Of a stretch of 64,000 nucleotides of DNA, positions 32,957-41,164 are shown piece after piece; position 1 is the first letter of the stretch, and each line of letters starts with the position of its first letter. A program made the translations under genes and the position numbers. The stretch lies in NCBI RefSeq assembly GCF_030388245.1, contig NZ_CP098362.1:62001-126000 (forward strand), read 5' to 3'. This stretch comes from Paracoccus sp. TOH. GTDB taxonomy: Bacteria; Pseudomonadota; Alphaproteobacteria; Rhodobacterales; Rhodobacteraceae. The notes below the pieces were generated by a model. It worked only from the letters and a program-made list of their open reading frames with translations. It was not told where the DNA came from and ran no database searches.

Positions 32957-33247
32957 CTACTTGCTGCGCCGGCGGAAGCATCGCTTCAAATACAACGGAA
33001 CATTATCCCCGGAACTGCGCAGCAAGGCGCGCTGGTTCGAAAGCCAGAACGCGGCAAGCCTGTGTTCGAGGCTGTCGTGCCAGATCCGGTATCGCTGCGG
33101 CGGATCCTGCTCGGTCTCCAGCAGCATCGCCTCGGCCAGGTCGCGGATGACGACGGAGCCTTGGGGAAGCGGCTCCGGCCGACTGCCGGAAAGCATAGGC
33201 GCATCGGCAAGGAACCGAACCGGGTCGAGCACCTGATCCGTATCCAT
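32957..33247 (-). CDS. hypothetical gene, probably the 3' part of a frameshifted ORF
   Basis: A 96-residue reading (MDTDQVLDPVRFLADAPML at its start) with a basic tail RCFRRRSK. No family recognised. It begins without a ribosome site, and a second frame from an ATG at 33384 reads sensibly up to GDVLVSLENA and then loses sense. Adding one C to the CCC at 33258-33260 (minus strand) would join them as ...SLENAPVPDMDTDQV..., so a one-base deletion or a sequencing error is likely. It lies downstream of the Rhs immunity gene on the same strand and could be a decayed orphan of that cassette (inference). A 28-codon frame (33381-33467) overlaps its upstream ATG. Confidence 0.42.
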   Translation of the reverse strand: MDTDQVLDPVRFLADAPMLSGSRPEPLPQGSVVIRDLAEAMLLETEQDPPQRYRIWHDSLEHRLAAFWLSNQRALLRSSGDNVPLYLKRCFRRRSK

Positions 33248-33641
33248 GTCAGGAACCGGGCATTCTCAAGCGACACCAGCACATCGCCTGTTCTCGGGGG
33301 TTCATCGCAATGACCTTGGGCCGAAGTTTCAAAATTGCCAGCCCACTCGCCCTGCGGGCGAGCAGCCGGTGTTTTTTGGATCATCTGTCTTGATGAACGA
33401 TCCGAACCTCATCATTGCCCATCTTCGTCACGAGATAATCGCCGTCAGGCGCGCAGGTTCTCTGCATTTTCCAAACGCGCAGGATAGACCCCTATCCCGG
33501 TTACATCTCTGTATCATTGCAAGATCCGCAGAACTTTCGCCGCGACAAGAAAATCGTCAACCGGGATTCTCAATGCCGCGCCTGCTCGCGCGGGCAATTC
33601 CCATACTGCGCGACTGTCCCTGCCTCAAAAATAATCCCGAA
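33248..33641. other. 394-bp low-GC stretch without a confident gene
   Basis: Roughly 50-55% G+C by eye, against about 70% around it. It contains the 5' part of the suspected frameshifted gene (33384 down to 33260) and a 28-codon minus-strand frame at 33381-33467 (starts MQRTCAPDGDYLVTKMGND) preceded by GGAAA. Both look like remnants of recently acquired DNA at the end of the Rhs cassette. I see no repeat or recombination site. Confidence 0.5.
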
Positions 33642-34079
33642 CTATCTTACAAGATCCCACCATTCATCCTCCTTGAACGAGGGGTCCAGTTGTCCATAGC
33701 CCGATCCCAAGAACTGCGTTTCCAGAACGACGTCTGCGTGCCCCAAATCCATAGGCTCCGAGCCATCTGCAGCAAACAGAAGATGGTTGGATTTCAGGTC
33801 GAGGAGAAGGGGCCTATACAGGATCTGCCCGACAACGATGGCATCCTTCAGCGCGATCTGTTCGAGCCAAAATTGATTTGTGGACAGGTTGCGATTTGCA
33901 AACAGGTCCACCGATCCGTATCGCCCTCCATCACTGATCGCCAGAAACTCGTCCCAGAAGGCCGAACCGGAATTCGGCCGGGCGATCCCTTCCGGCACAT
34001 CCCCAATCAGCGGGGCGGCCGGTTCGTTACGCAGTTTCTCCCTCAACGCCTCTATGCGCTGTCTCAGGCGGTCGTTCAT
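33642..34079 (-). CDS. SMI1/KNR4 (SUKH)-like immunity protein for the Rhs toxin
   Basis: A 145-residue acidic protein. FWDEFLAISDGGRYGSVDLFA and the terminal KEDEWWDLVR fit the SUKH immunity superfamily, though the match is by pattern only. Its ATG overlaps the stop of the Rhs toxin gene as ATGA, the classic position of a cognate immunity gene. It presumably binds and neutralises the nuclease tip in the cytoplasm. G+C is lower than in the T6SS genes, as for the toxin tip. Confidence 0.82.
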   Translation of the reverse strand: MNDRLRQRIEALREKLRNEPAAPLIGDVPEGIARPNSGSAFWDEFLAISDGGRYGSVDLFANRNLSTNQFWLEQIALKDAIVVGQILYRPLLLDLKSNHLLFAADGSEPMDLGHADVVLETQFLGSGYGQLDPSFKEDEWWDLVR

Positions 34080-37000
34080 GGTGGTCCTACAATATCGATA
34101 ACGATCGGTGTGCCCGGCGGCAGATTTCGAATCTGCGGCCAGATCTGCTGGGTGCCGATATGCCAGTTGGTGAAGCTGTCAAGGAATCGCAGATTACTTG
34201 CTGCATCCGGACCGTTCAACTGAAGCTCGTGAACATGATCCGGCTGCATCCGTTGCGTTATCCTCTCGATGAGCTTGTTGGCAAAGGCGGGATTCCTTTC
34301 TCCATACTGGTTCCATATCCGCCGAATCATGTCCTGCCGATATGCCCGTGTGACCGAGGGATCGCGCGACACGGGGCTCGTGGCACGAGACAACAGGCCC
34401 TGCTCGCCCAACTGCTGAAGTGCCTGTGCTTTCCTTTGGAACTCGACGCGGGGCATCCTTGGATCATATTCGACCGTCACTCGATGCGGGACCGTCCCAC
34501 CGCACCCGTTCAGCCCCAGCGGGTCCACCCAGCCGTTCGGATCGGCGACATAGCCCTGGGGCCGGAAGCCGCCCTCGAGGCCGATGGGGTCGGGCGCCAG
34601 GTATTGCGCCGCGTCGGGGTCGTAATAGCGGAAGCGGTTGTAATGCAGCCCGCTTTCCGGGTCCTGGAACTGGCCCTGGAACCGGATCGGGCAGTCCGGC
34701 GCCGCGTCGTCATTGGCGGCGCGGCGGCGCAGATCGGCGATCTCGCCCCATAGCGACAGCTCGGCCCGCCAGACCACCTCGGCACCGTCCTCGGAGAACA
34801 TCTCGCGCGGGGTGCCGATATGGTCGGTGACGATGTAATGCAGCGCCCCGTGCTGGACCTGCGCCAGCGGCCGGAAGCTGCCCGGCTCGTAGACCCAATG
34901 CCGCGCCGCCTGCCATGCCGCGCTGCCGTCGGCAGCCAGCGGCGCCTCGGCGATGAGCCGGTCGCCCTCCCATTGATAGGCGGCGCCCTGGCCGCCCGAC
35001 AGCCGCGCGACCCGGCGGCCGAACGGGTCGTAGCGATAGCGCCAGCGCCGGCCCTCGGGCGTCTCCAGCCCCACCAGTTGGCCCAGCCCGTCCCATTCCA
35101 TGCGCCAGATGCGCGGGCGGAAACCGGGCTCCTCGATGCGCTTCTCGATCACCCGGCCGCAATCGTCGTGGCGATAAAGCACATTGCCGCGCCGGCGCAC
35201 CCGGCCGGCGGCGGTCTCGACCGACCGGGCCACGCCCGCCTCGATCACCGCCGCGAGGTTGCGGGCCGGGTCGTATTCGAACTGCTGCAGCGGCGCCTTG
35301 TCGCTCAGCCGCGCGGTCACCTGGCCGCGGGCGTCGTAGCGGTTCTCGATGCTGCCCATGCTGCGGTCGTGGATCGCGGTGGCGCGGTCCAGCCGGTCCC
35401 AGGCATAGCTGCGATGCAGCCGCGCGCCCATGCGGGTGGCATCGCCGAAGCCGCTGGAGGCGCCCAGCCGGCCCAGCCGCGCCTCCTCGGGCAGGCGGGC
35501 GAAGGGGCCGGCGATCTGCTCGGCCAGGTTGCCGGCGAGAGTATGGCCCTGCGACAGGGCAAAGCCCGCCTCGGAATGGCGCAATTGCTCAAGCCCGCGC
35601 GGATCGTGGCGGAAGCTCAGCGGCTGGTGCCCGGCGACGGTCAGCGCCACCGGCAGGCCGGCGCGGCTATAGGCGGCGGTCAAGTGCAGCACGTCGCCCG
35701 AGCGCGCGATCCTCTGTCCCGCCAGGTCGTAATCCGAGGCGATCTCGCGCCCGTTCAGCCGTTCGGCGACCACCCGCCCCAGCGCGTCGTAATCGTATTC
35801 GACGGTCGCATCGCCGTTTTCGGCCCGCACCAGAAGGCCACGCTGGTCATAGGCGAAGCGGGTCTCGGACAGGCCCTGCCCGTCCTGCACCCGCATCCGC
35901 ATGAGCCGGCCGGAGGGCGACCAGTCGTAATGGCGCTGGCTGCCATCGGGCGCGGCGGCCAGGATCACCCGTCCCGCAGCGTCCAGGGTGTAGCGGGTGA
36001 CCAGGCCGGAATAGTCGCGCTCGGCCACCACGCGGCCGGCGGCGTCATAGCGGTATTCGTAACGCTCGCCCCGTTCGTTGACGACGGCGGTCAGCCGCAT
36101 CTCGCGGTCATGCTCCATCCGCAGGCGATGGCCCTTGGCATCCACGGTCTCAAGCGGCAGGTCGAAGGCGCCGTAACGGTAATGGCGGGCATTGCCGTCC
36201 GGGTCGATGATGGCCGAGAGCTGACCCTCGGCATCCCATTCGATCCGCGTCACCGCGCCGTCCGGGCGCTCGACGGCGCGGACATTGCCGCGCGGATTGT
36301 CAGGGCCACGCGTCACGTCGAAGCGGGTCGCGGCGCCGATCTGGTCGGTCGTCCACAGCAGCCGGCCCTCGGTATCGCGCAGGCTGCGGACCTCGTTGCC
36401 GTCCGGGTCGCGGAAACGGTCCGGCCGCATCAGCGGATCATAGAAGATCCGCTCCTGCACGTCGCCGGGCATGTCGATGCGCAGCACCTCGCCCTTGGCG
36501 CCAAGGCCCAGGCTGGTGATGCGGTTCAGCGCGTCGGTCGTGCCGACCAGATTGCCGTGGCCGTCGTGACGGAACGCGCTGCGGTTGCCGGCCGGGTCGA
36601 TCACGGCGCGCAACAGCCCGTCCGGGCCATAGTCCCATTGCGTCACCGCGCCCTCGGCGTCGGTGGCGCGGATCAGGTTGCCCGAGACGTCATAGGCGAA
36701 GGTGCTGCGCCCGCCCAGCGGGTCCACGCGCGCCGTGACGTGGAAGGCCCGGTCCCATTCGGTCAGCCAGACCTGCCCCGTCGGGTCGGTCTCGCGCCAG
36801 ACCACGCCGTCCTCGGTCCAGTCCCAGACGGTGACGGCGCCCTCGTCGCTGCGGGTGACGGTGCGGCGGCGCGCCACGTCATAGTCCAGCGTGCCGCCGG
36901 CATGGCCGCTGTCGGACCACAGCCGCCGGATGCGGCCATCGGCGCCGTATTCGTAATGGACATGCGTGTCCTTGACGTCGTGCCAGCCGGTCAGCCGGCC

Positions 37001-38683
37001 CTGCTCGTCATAGTCGTAACGCAGATCGCCGGTCTGGGACGAGCGCACCTGCACCAGCTGCCCGGCCCGGTTGTAGTCCCAAGCAAAGACGCAATCCTCG
37101 CCATCGGCAGCGTCCAGCACCGCGTGGCGGATCAGCCCGCCGGCGCTGTGGACGGCCAGGGCGAAACCGTCGGAATGCTCGACCCGGCGCAACCCGTCCG
37201 GGCCATAGAGGAAGGCGATGCGGTTGCCGTTGCGGTCCTCGATCCGGGACAGGCGGCGGGTGTCGGCGCCCTCGTCGGCAAAGACCAGGAACAGCCGGCT
37301 GCGACGGTCGTGGACGAACAGCTCGGCCGAGCGGCGGCCCAGCAGCTCCAGATGCGGAAAGCGCAGGTTGTGGCTCATCACCTCGTCGCCGGGGGTGTGG
37401 AAGGTGATGAGCGTGCCTTCGTCGTTCTGGAAGGTGACGGTCTCGGGGTCCATGCGCAGCTGCTGCGCCCAGGTGCCGGCCCAGCCCTTGCCCTGGATGC
37501 CGGCGGACTCGACCGCATGGGTGCGTTGCAGCACCAGCGGGATGGTGCCGGGAATGGCGATATCGGTGCGCGTCTCCATGAAGCGGCCGGTGGCCACGTC
37601 CACCGGGCAGCCGAAGCCGGTGCGGCAGCCGTTCGGCGCCTCGCCGGCATGGGCGGCCGAGGGATCGCCGCCCTTGGGCTTGCGGCCGCCGATGGGCAGC
37701 AGGTCGGCGGCGATCACGGCAAGATTGGCCAGCCGGCTCTGCCAGCCCACGTCGATGGCCAGCGCGATGGCGCTGGTGTCGATGTCGATGGCGATGTTGG
37801 GCACGCCGTCGTTGATGGTGCCGTCGCAGGTGGTCTTGTGGCCGATGCGGGCAATGGGCCAGTTGTTGGCGAAGACCGTCTCGGCCCCCTCGGCCACCTT
37901 CGAGACCGCGTGGTCCGAGCAGTCGACGATATCGTTGACCCGCGCCACCGGCTTGTTGCGGAACCAGACATTGGCCGAGCCGGTCTTGATGGTGCCCTTG
38001 TTGGTGCCGTATTGCCCGGCGACCGAGGCGAAGCCGAAGCCGATGCCGCCCACCAGGCCCGCCGCGCTGGCCGCCGCCACCGCCAGCATGATCGGCCCCA
38101 GCGCCGCGCCGGCCGTCGCCACCACCAGCACGCCCACCGCCACCGCCGCCACCGCGCCCAGCACCATGGCCCCCAGCGACCAGCCGCTGACATGGGCGAT
38201 GGGATGGCCGACGGTCGCCGGCATCTCGCCATCCTCGGCGATGCGCTCGAAGCCCATGGCCTCCATCGCCCAGCCGCCAAGCGCCTCGCCGGCCTTGAAG
38301 CCGATGAAGCCGGCGACCATGCCGGCCGCGACCGCCGCCGCCGCGGGCGCCGCCGCCGTGGCGGCGGCGCTCAGCACCGCCGTACCGGTCAGTCCCGCGC
38401 CCATCGCCGTGCCGGCGCCATAGGCCGCCGCCATGGCGACCGGCGCCACGGTCAGCGTGTTCTGCACCGCGTCGGAATTATAGGTGGCGATGGCGGAATC
38501 GACGCCCTGCTCGAAGCCGTTCGGCCCGGTCTGCGCGTTCGAGGCGTCGATGGCCTGCTGATGGTAATCGCTCAGCACCGGCGCCGTGTCGGTGCCCTGC
38601 CCGCTTGCCGGGCCGCCCTCATGCCCGCGCCGGCTGGCCACGCGCCCGGCGCCCAGGGTCATGCCGTCGAGCCAGCCGCCCAT
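34076..38683 (-). CDS. PAAR-Rhs type VI effector with a predicted HNH-type nuclease tip
   Basis: A 1535-residue polymorphic toxin. The N-terminus has two long hydrophobic regions (about 75-140 and 165-215) on either side of GHPIAHVSG, then PAAR-type segments with VNDIVDCSDH and ARIGHKTTCDG (to about 290). This layout is typical of effectors needing an Eag chaperone. Next come many YD/Rhs repeats (about 390-1330) and the cleavage region YVADPNGWVDPLGLNG. The last roughly 135 residues are the toxin; PDHVHELQLNGPDAASNLRFLD with a following NWHIGTQQIW resembles HNH/endonuclease-VII tips. I start at 38683, GAGGG upstream and five bases after the eagR stop; the frame runs on to 39073 but only through eagR. 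Confidence 0.92.
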   Translation of the reverse strand: MGGWLDGMTLGAGRVASRRGHEGGPASGQGTDTAPVLSDYHQQAIDASNAQTGPNGFEQGVDSAIATYNSDAVQNTLTVAPVAMAAAYGAGTAMGAGLTGTAVLSAAATAAAPAAAAVAAGMVAGFIGFKAGEALGGWAMEAMGFERIAEDGEMPATVGHPIAHVSGWSLGAMVLGAVAAVAVGVLVVATAGAALGPIMLAVAAASAAGLVGGIGFGFASVAGQYGTNKGTIKTGSANVWFRNKPVARVNDIVDCSDHAVSKVAEGAETVFANNWPIARIGHKTTCDGTINDGVPNIAIDIDTSAIALAIDVGWQSRLANLAVIAADLLPIGGRKPKGGDPSAAHAGEAPNGCRTGFGCPVDVATGRFMETRTDIAIPGTIPLVLQRTHAVESAGIQGKGWAGTWAQQLRMDPETVTFQNDEGTLITFHTPGDEVMSHNLRFPHLELLGRRSAELFVHDRRSRLFLVFADEGADTRRLSRIEDRNGNRIAFLYGPDGLRRVEHSDGFALAVHSAGGLIRHAVLDAADGEDCVFAWDYNRAGQLVQVRSSQTGDLRYDYDEQGRLTGWHDVKDTHVHYEYGADGRIRRLWSDSGHAGGTLDYDVARRRTVTRSDEGAVTVWDWTEDGVVWRETDPTGQVWLTEWDRAFHVTARVDPLGGRSTFAYDVSGNLIRATDAEGAVTQWDYGPDGLLRAVIDPAGNRSAFRHDGHGNLVGTTDALNRITSLGLGAKGEVLRIDMPGDVQERIFYDPLMRPDRFRDPDGNEVRSLRDTEGRLLWTTDQIGAATRFDVTRGPDNPRGNVRAVERPDGAVTRIEWDAEGQLSAIIDPDGNARHYRYGAFDLPLETVDAKGHRLRMEHDREMRLTAVVNERGERYEYRYDAAGRVVAERDYSGLVTRYTLDAAGRVILAAAPDGSQRHYDWSPSGRLMRMRVQDGQGLSETRFAYDQRGLLVRAENGDATVEYDYDALGRVVAERLNGREIASDYDLAGQRIARSGDVLHLTAAYSRAGLPVALTVAGHQPLSFRHDPRGLEQLRHSEAGFALSQGHTLAGNLAEQIAGPFARLPEEARLGRLGASSGFGDATRMGARLHRSYAWDRLDRATAIHDRSMGSIENRYDARGQVTARLSDKAPLQQFEYDPARNLAAVIEAGVARSVETAAGRVRRRGNVLYRHDDCGRVIEKRIEEPGFRPRIWRMEWDGLGQLVGLETPEGRRWRYRYDPFGRRVARLSGGQGAAYQWEGDRLIAEAPLAADGSAAWQAARHWVYEPGSFRPLAQVQHGALHYIVTDHIGTPREMFSEDGAEVVWRAELSLWGEIADLRRRAANDDAAPDCPIRFQGQFQDPESGLHYNRFRYYDPDAAQYLAPDPIGLEGGFRPQGYVADPNGWVDPLGLNGCGGTVPHRVTVEYDPRMPRVEFQRKAQALQQLGEQGLLSRATSPVSRDPSVTRAYRQDMIRRIWNQYGERNPAFANKLIERITQRMQPDHVHELQLNGPDAASNLRFLDSFTNWHIGTQQIWPQIRNLPPGTPIVIDIVGPP

Positions 38684-38688
38684 CGCCC

Positions 38689-39114
38689 TCAGGCCCCCAC
38701 CGTTTCCAGTTGCAGGGTCGAGACGATGCGCCGCATCTCGGCCTGCTGCGCCGCGCTCATCTCGCCCCCGGTCGAGGCGGTCAGCACCAGCACCCGGCCG
38801 CCGCTGGCGCTGACGGTGGTGATCAGCTGGTGGATCGGCCCCTGCTTGGCCACCCAATGGCATTCGATCTCGATCGCGGGGACGCCGTTCACAGACAGTT
38901 CGCGCCGGGCGTCGATGCGGAAATCCTTCAGCGCCTGCGCGGCCTGTTTCGCCTGGTCCTCGACATATTCCGCGAAGCCCATGCCCCAGGGCATGTCGTC
39001 GCGGGTGATGGTCAGCGACACCCCCGGCCCCGCCGGGTTCGAGGACACGACATTGATGGTCCGGTCCTGCCATGCGCGCGGCAGGTCGATGCTGCCTTCA
39101 TTGATGCGATACAT
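38689..39114 (-). CDS. EagR-type chaperone (DUF1795) for the Rhs effector
   Basis: A 141-residue DcrB/DUF1795 protein: MYRINEGSIDLPRAWQDRTINV at the start, then SLTITRDDMPWGMGFAEYVEDQ and the C-terminal VLVLTASTGGEMSAAQQAEM. Eag chaperones shield the hydrophobic N-terminal helices of PAAR-Rhs effectors and load them on VgrG. It sits exactly between vgrG (TGATG overlap) and the Rhs gene (five-base gap). Confidence 0.92.
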   Translation of the reverse strand: MYRINEGSIDLPRAWQDRTINVVSSNPAGPGVSLTITRDDMPWGMGFAEYVEDQAKQAAQALKDFRIDARRELSVNGVPAIEIECHWVAKQGPIHQLITTVSASGGRVLVLTASTGGEMSAAQQAEMRRIVSTLQLETVGA

Positions 39115-41069
39115 CAGCCCGCTGAATCCTTGTTGAGATGAATCATTCCGGCCACCTGGTCCAGCACGCCCTCGGCCAGGGTGACGCGGGTCGAGCCGAA
39201 TTGCAGCACGATCCCGTCCTTGGTCATGGTGATGGTGCCGCTGCCGACCTTGAGCGTGATGGCTTCCTTGGCCTCGGCGTAAATGGTCTTGGCGGTCTGC
39301 TGCATCTTCAGGTCGGAATGCAGCGAGACCAGCTTCTTGGCGGTGGCGGTGATGTCGTCATCGGCAGAATAGGCGATGACGCCCGGCCCGGCCTTGCCGG
39401 CCACCGCCGTCTCGGTGATCTTCGTGGCCTGGCTGGCGCGGGTCAGCGCCACCGTCTCGGTCAGGTTGCCCGAAGCCACGGCCTTGGTCTCGTCCCCGGT
39501 CTGCACGGTGATGGCGCGGTTGCCGTTTTCGACCAGGGTGGATTCGTTGTCCTTGATGACCCGCTCCATATCCTTCTGCGCGTGCAGGAAGATCTTTTCG
39601 GTGCCATTGGCATCCTCGAAGCTCAGCTCGTTGAAGCCCGAGCCCTGATGGGTCTTGGTCTTGAAGCCGCTTTTCGTCTTGCTGGCGGGCAGGCCGTAGA
39701 TATTGCCGTTCTGGCCGTTCACCACGCAACCGGTGACGATGGGCTTGTCGGGATCGCCGTCGATGAAATCGACCACCACCTCCATGCCGATGCGCGGGAT
39801 CACCACGCCGCCCAGCCCGTTCCCGGCCCAGTTCTGCGCCACCCGGCAGCGCATCGAGATCGCGCCCTCGAGATCCCAGTGGAACCGCACCAGGATGCGG
39901 CCGAACTCGTCGCAGTCGATCTCGCCCTCGCCGACCACCATGGCGGTCTGCGGGCCTTGCATGACCGGCATGGGCGTGCGCCGCGGCGGCACCATCGGCG
40001 CCTTGTCCGGCATCAGCACATAGGCGCCGGAAAAGGAATAGCCGTCGCTGCCCGCCCCGCCCGAGCCATAGGCCTCGGAGACGAAATGGTGGCTGGCCGA
40101 CAGGCACAGGAACCGTTCACCCGTGCCCGGCACCTCGTCGCCGCCCAGGGTCACGGTCTTGCCCGAGCCGAGCGCCAGGCAATCGCCCATGGCGCGCACC
40201 CGGCTGTCGCCGCCGCGGAACTGCTTCATGCGCCGCTGGGCGATGCGCCGGCCGGTCGTCTGATCCGGGAAATCGCCGGGATATTCGAAACTTTCCAGCT
40301 GACCGAAGGCATGGGCGGCATCGCCCAGCTGGTCCACCTCCATGGCGGCGGTCGGGGTCTTGAAATTGTAGTCGATCAGCCGCGTCGCGCCGGTGGTCAG
40401 GTTGCGCTCGGCCGACCAGTCCCAGAAATGCTCGCCCTCGGCCTGATGATGGCCGTCATAGGACTTGTAGGGCCGCAAACCGATGGTCTCATGCGCCAGC
40501 ACGTCGTCGGTCAGCACCATGGTATGGCTGCCCGAGGCATGGCGGAAATGGAAGCTGATGCCATGCCGCTCCATCTGCCGGCGGGCGAAGTCCATGTCGG
40601 ATTCGCGATATTGCACGGTATATTCCAGCACCGGGTAATCCTCGGACAACTGGAACTCCAGCGCCGGATCGCCCAGCGGGGCGTAATCCGCGAACAGTTC
40701 GGTCAGGATCTGCACCACGGTCTTGTTGTGGAAGATCCGCTGGTTGCGGCGCCGGCTTGCCAGCCACAGCCAGGGCCGCAGGGTCAGGTCGTAGCGATGG
40801 CCGTTTTCGCCCACCCCGGCCCAGCGGGCCTGGGTCACGATGCCGTCGAACTGGCGCGGCCCGGACCGGCCCTCGATCTCGACCGTGGCGTGGGTGCCGA
40901 TCAGCGCATCGAAATCGACCTTGCTGTGAATGGCCAAGGCCTCGACGCGATAATCGAAAAGCTCGTTCAGATGATCCGAGCCGTCGAGCCGCAAAAGCGC
41001 CAGCTCATCAGGCCCCAGGGCCGTGGTCAGGCGACCAAGACGGCCTGTCTGCTTGAAAGGGACGTTCAC
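39114..41069 (-). CDS. vgrG: type VI secretion spike protein VgrG/TssI
   Basis: A 651-residue VgrG: gp27-like base (about 1-370, with ALAIHSKVDFDALIG and YPVLEYTVQYRESDMDFARRQ), OB-fold (PQTAMVVGEGEIDCDEFGRILVRFHWD), and gp5-like needle (from SGFKTKTHQGSGFNELSFED onward). I start at the GTG at 41069, which has GGAGG five bases ahead; a GTG four codons further up (41081) is possible but has no site. It begins a vgrG-eagR-rhs-immunity cassette at the end of the T6SS operon. Confidence 0.95.
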   Translation of the reverse strand: MNVPFKQTGRLGRLTTALGPDELALLRLDGSDHLNELFDYRVEALAIHSKVDFDALIGTHATVEIEGRSGPRQFDGIVTQARWAGVGENGHRYDLTLRPWLWLASRRRNQRIFHNKTVVQILTELFADYAPLGDPALEFQLSEDYPVLEYTVQYRESDMDFARRQMERHGISFHFRHASGSHTMVLTDDVLAHETIGLRPYKSYDGHHQAEGEHFWDWSAERNLTTGATRLIDYNFKTPTAAMEVDQLGDAAHAFGQLESFEYPGDFPDQTTGRRIAQRRMKQFRGGDSRVRAMGDCLALGSGKTVTLGGDEVPGTGERFLCLSASHHFVSEAYGSGGAGSDGYSFSGAYVLMPDKAPMVPPRRTPMPVMQGPQTAMVVGEGEIDCDEFGRILVRFHWDLEGAISMRCRVAQNWAGNGLGGVVIPRIGMEVVVDFIDGDPDKPIVTGCVVNGQNGNIYGLPASKTKSGFKTKTHQGSGFNELSFEDANGTEKIFLHAQKDMERVIKDNESTLVENGNRAITVQTGDETKAVASGNLTETVALTRASQATKITETAVAGKAGPGVIAYSADDDITATAKKLVSLHSDLKMQQTAKTIYAEAKEAITLKVGSGTITMTKDGIVLQFGSTRVTLAEGVLDQVAGMIHLNKDSAG

Positions 41070-41164
41070 AAATGCCTCCACTCAATGCATCACCATTCAT
41101 AACGCCATTCGCCGGGCATTCAAAGCGCGGCCGGACGGGGGTGGACAAAATCCGCCGCCTTCCC

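Noticed and set aside
32907..33236. Plus-strand frame starting MNTLCMLLFYGAFGLHLYLL after the GntR gene
   Set aside because: The first 20 residues look like a membrane helix, but the rest is low-complexity and lies antisense to the better minus-strand reading at 32957-33247; no ribosome site.
34820..39136. 1438-codon open frame on the plus strand antisense to the Rhs effector
   Set aside because: The minus strand encodes an unmistakable PAAR-Rhs protein and EagR; in DNA of about 70% G+C, antisense frames lack stops by codon bias. Its product has no recognisable domain.
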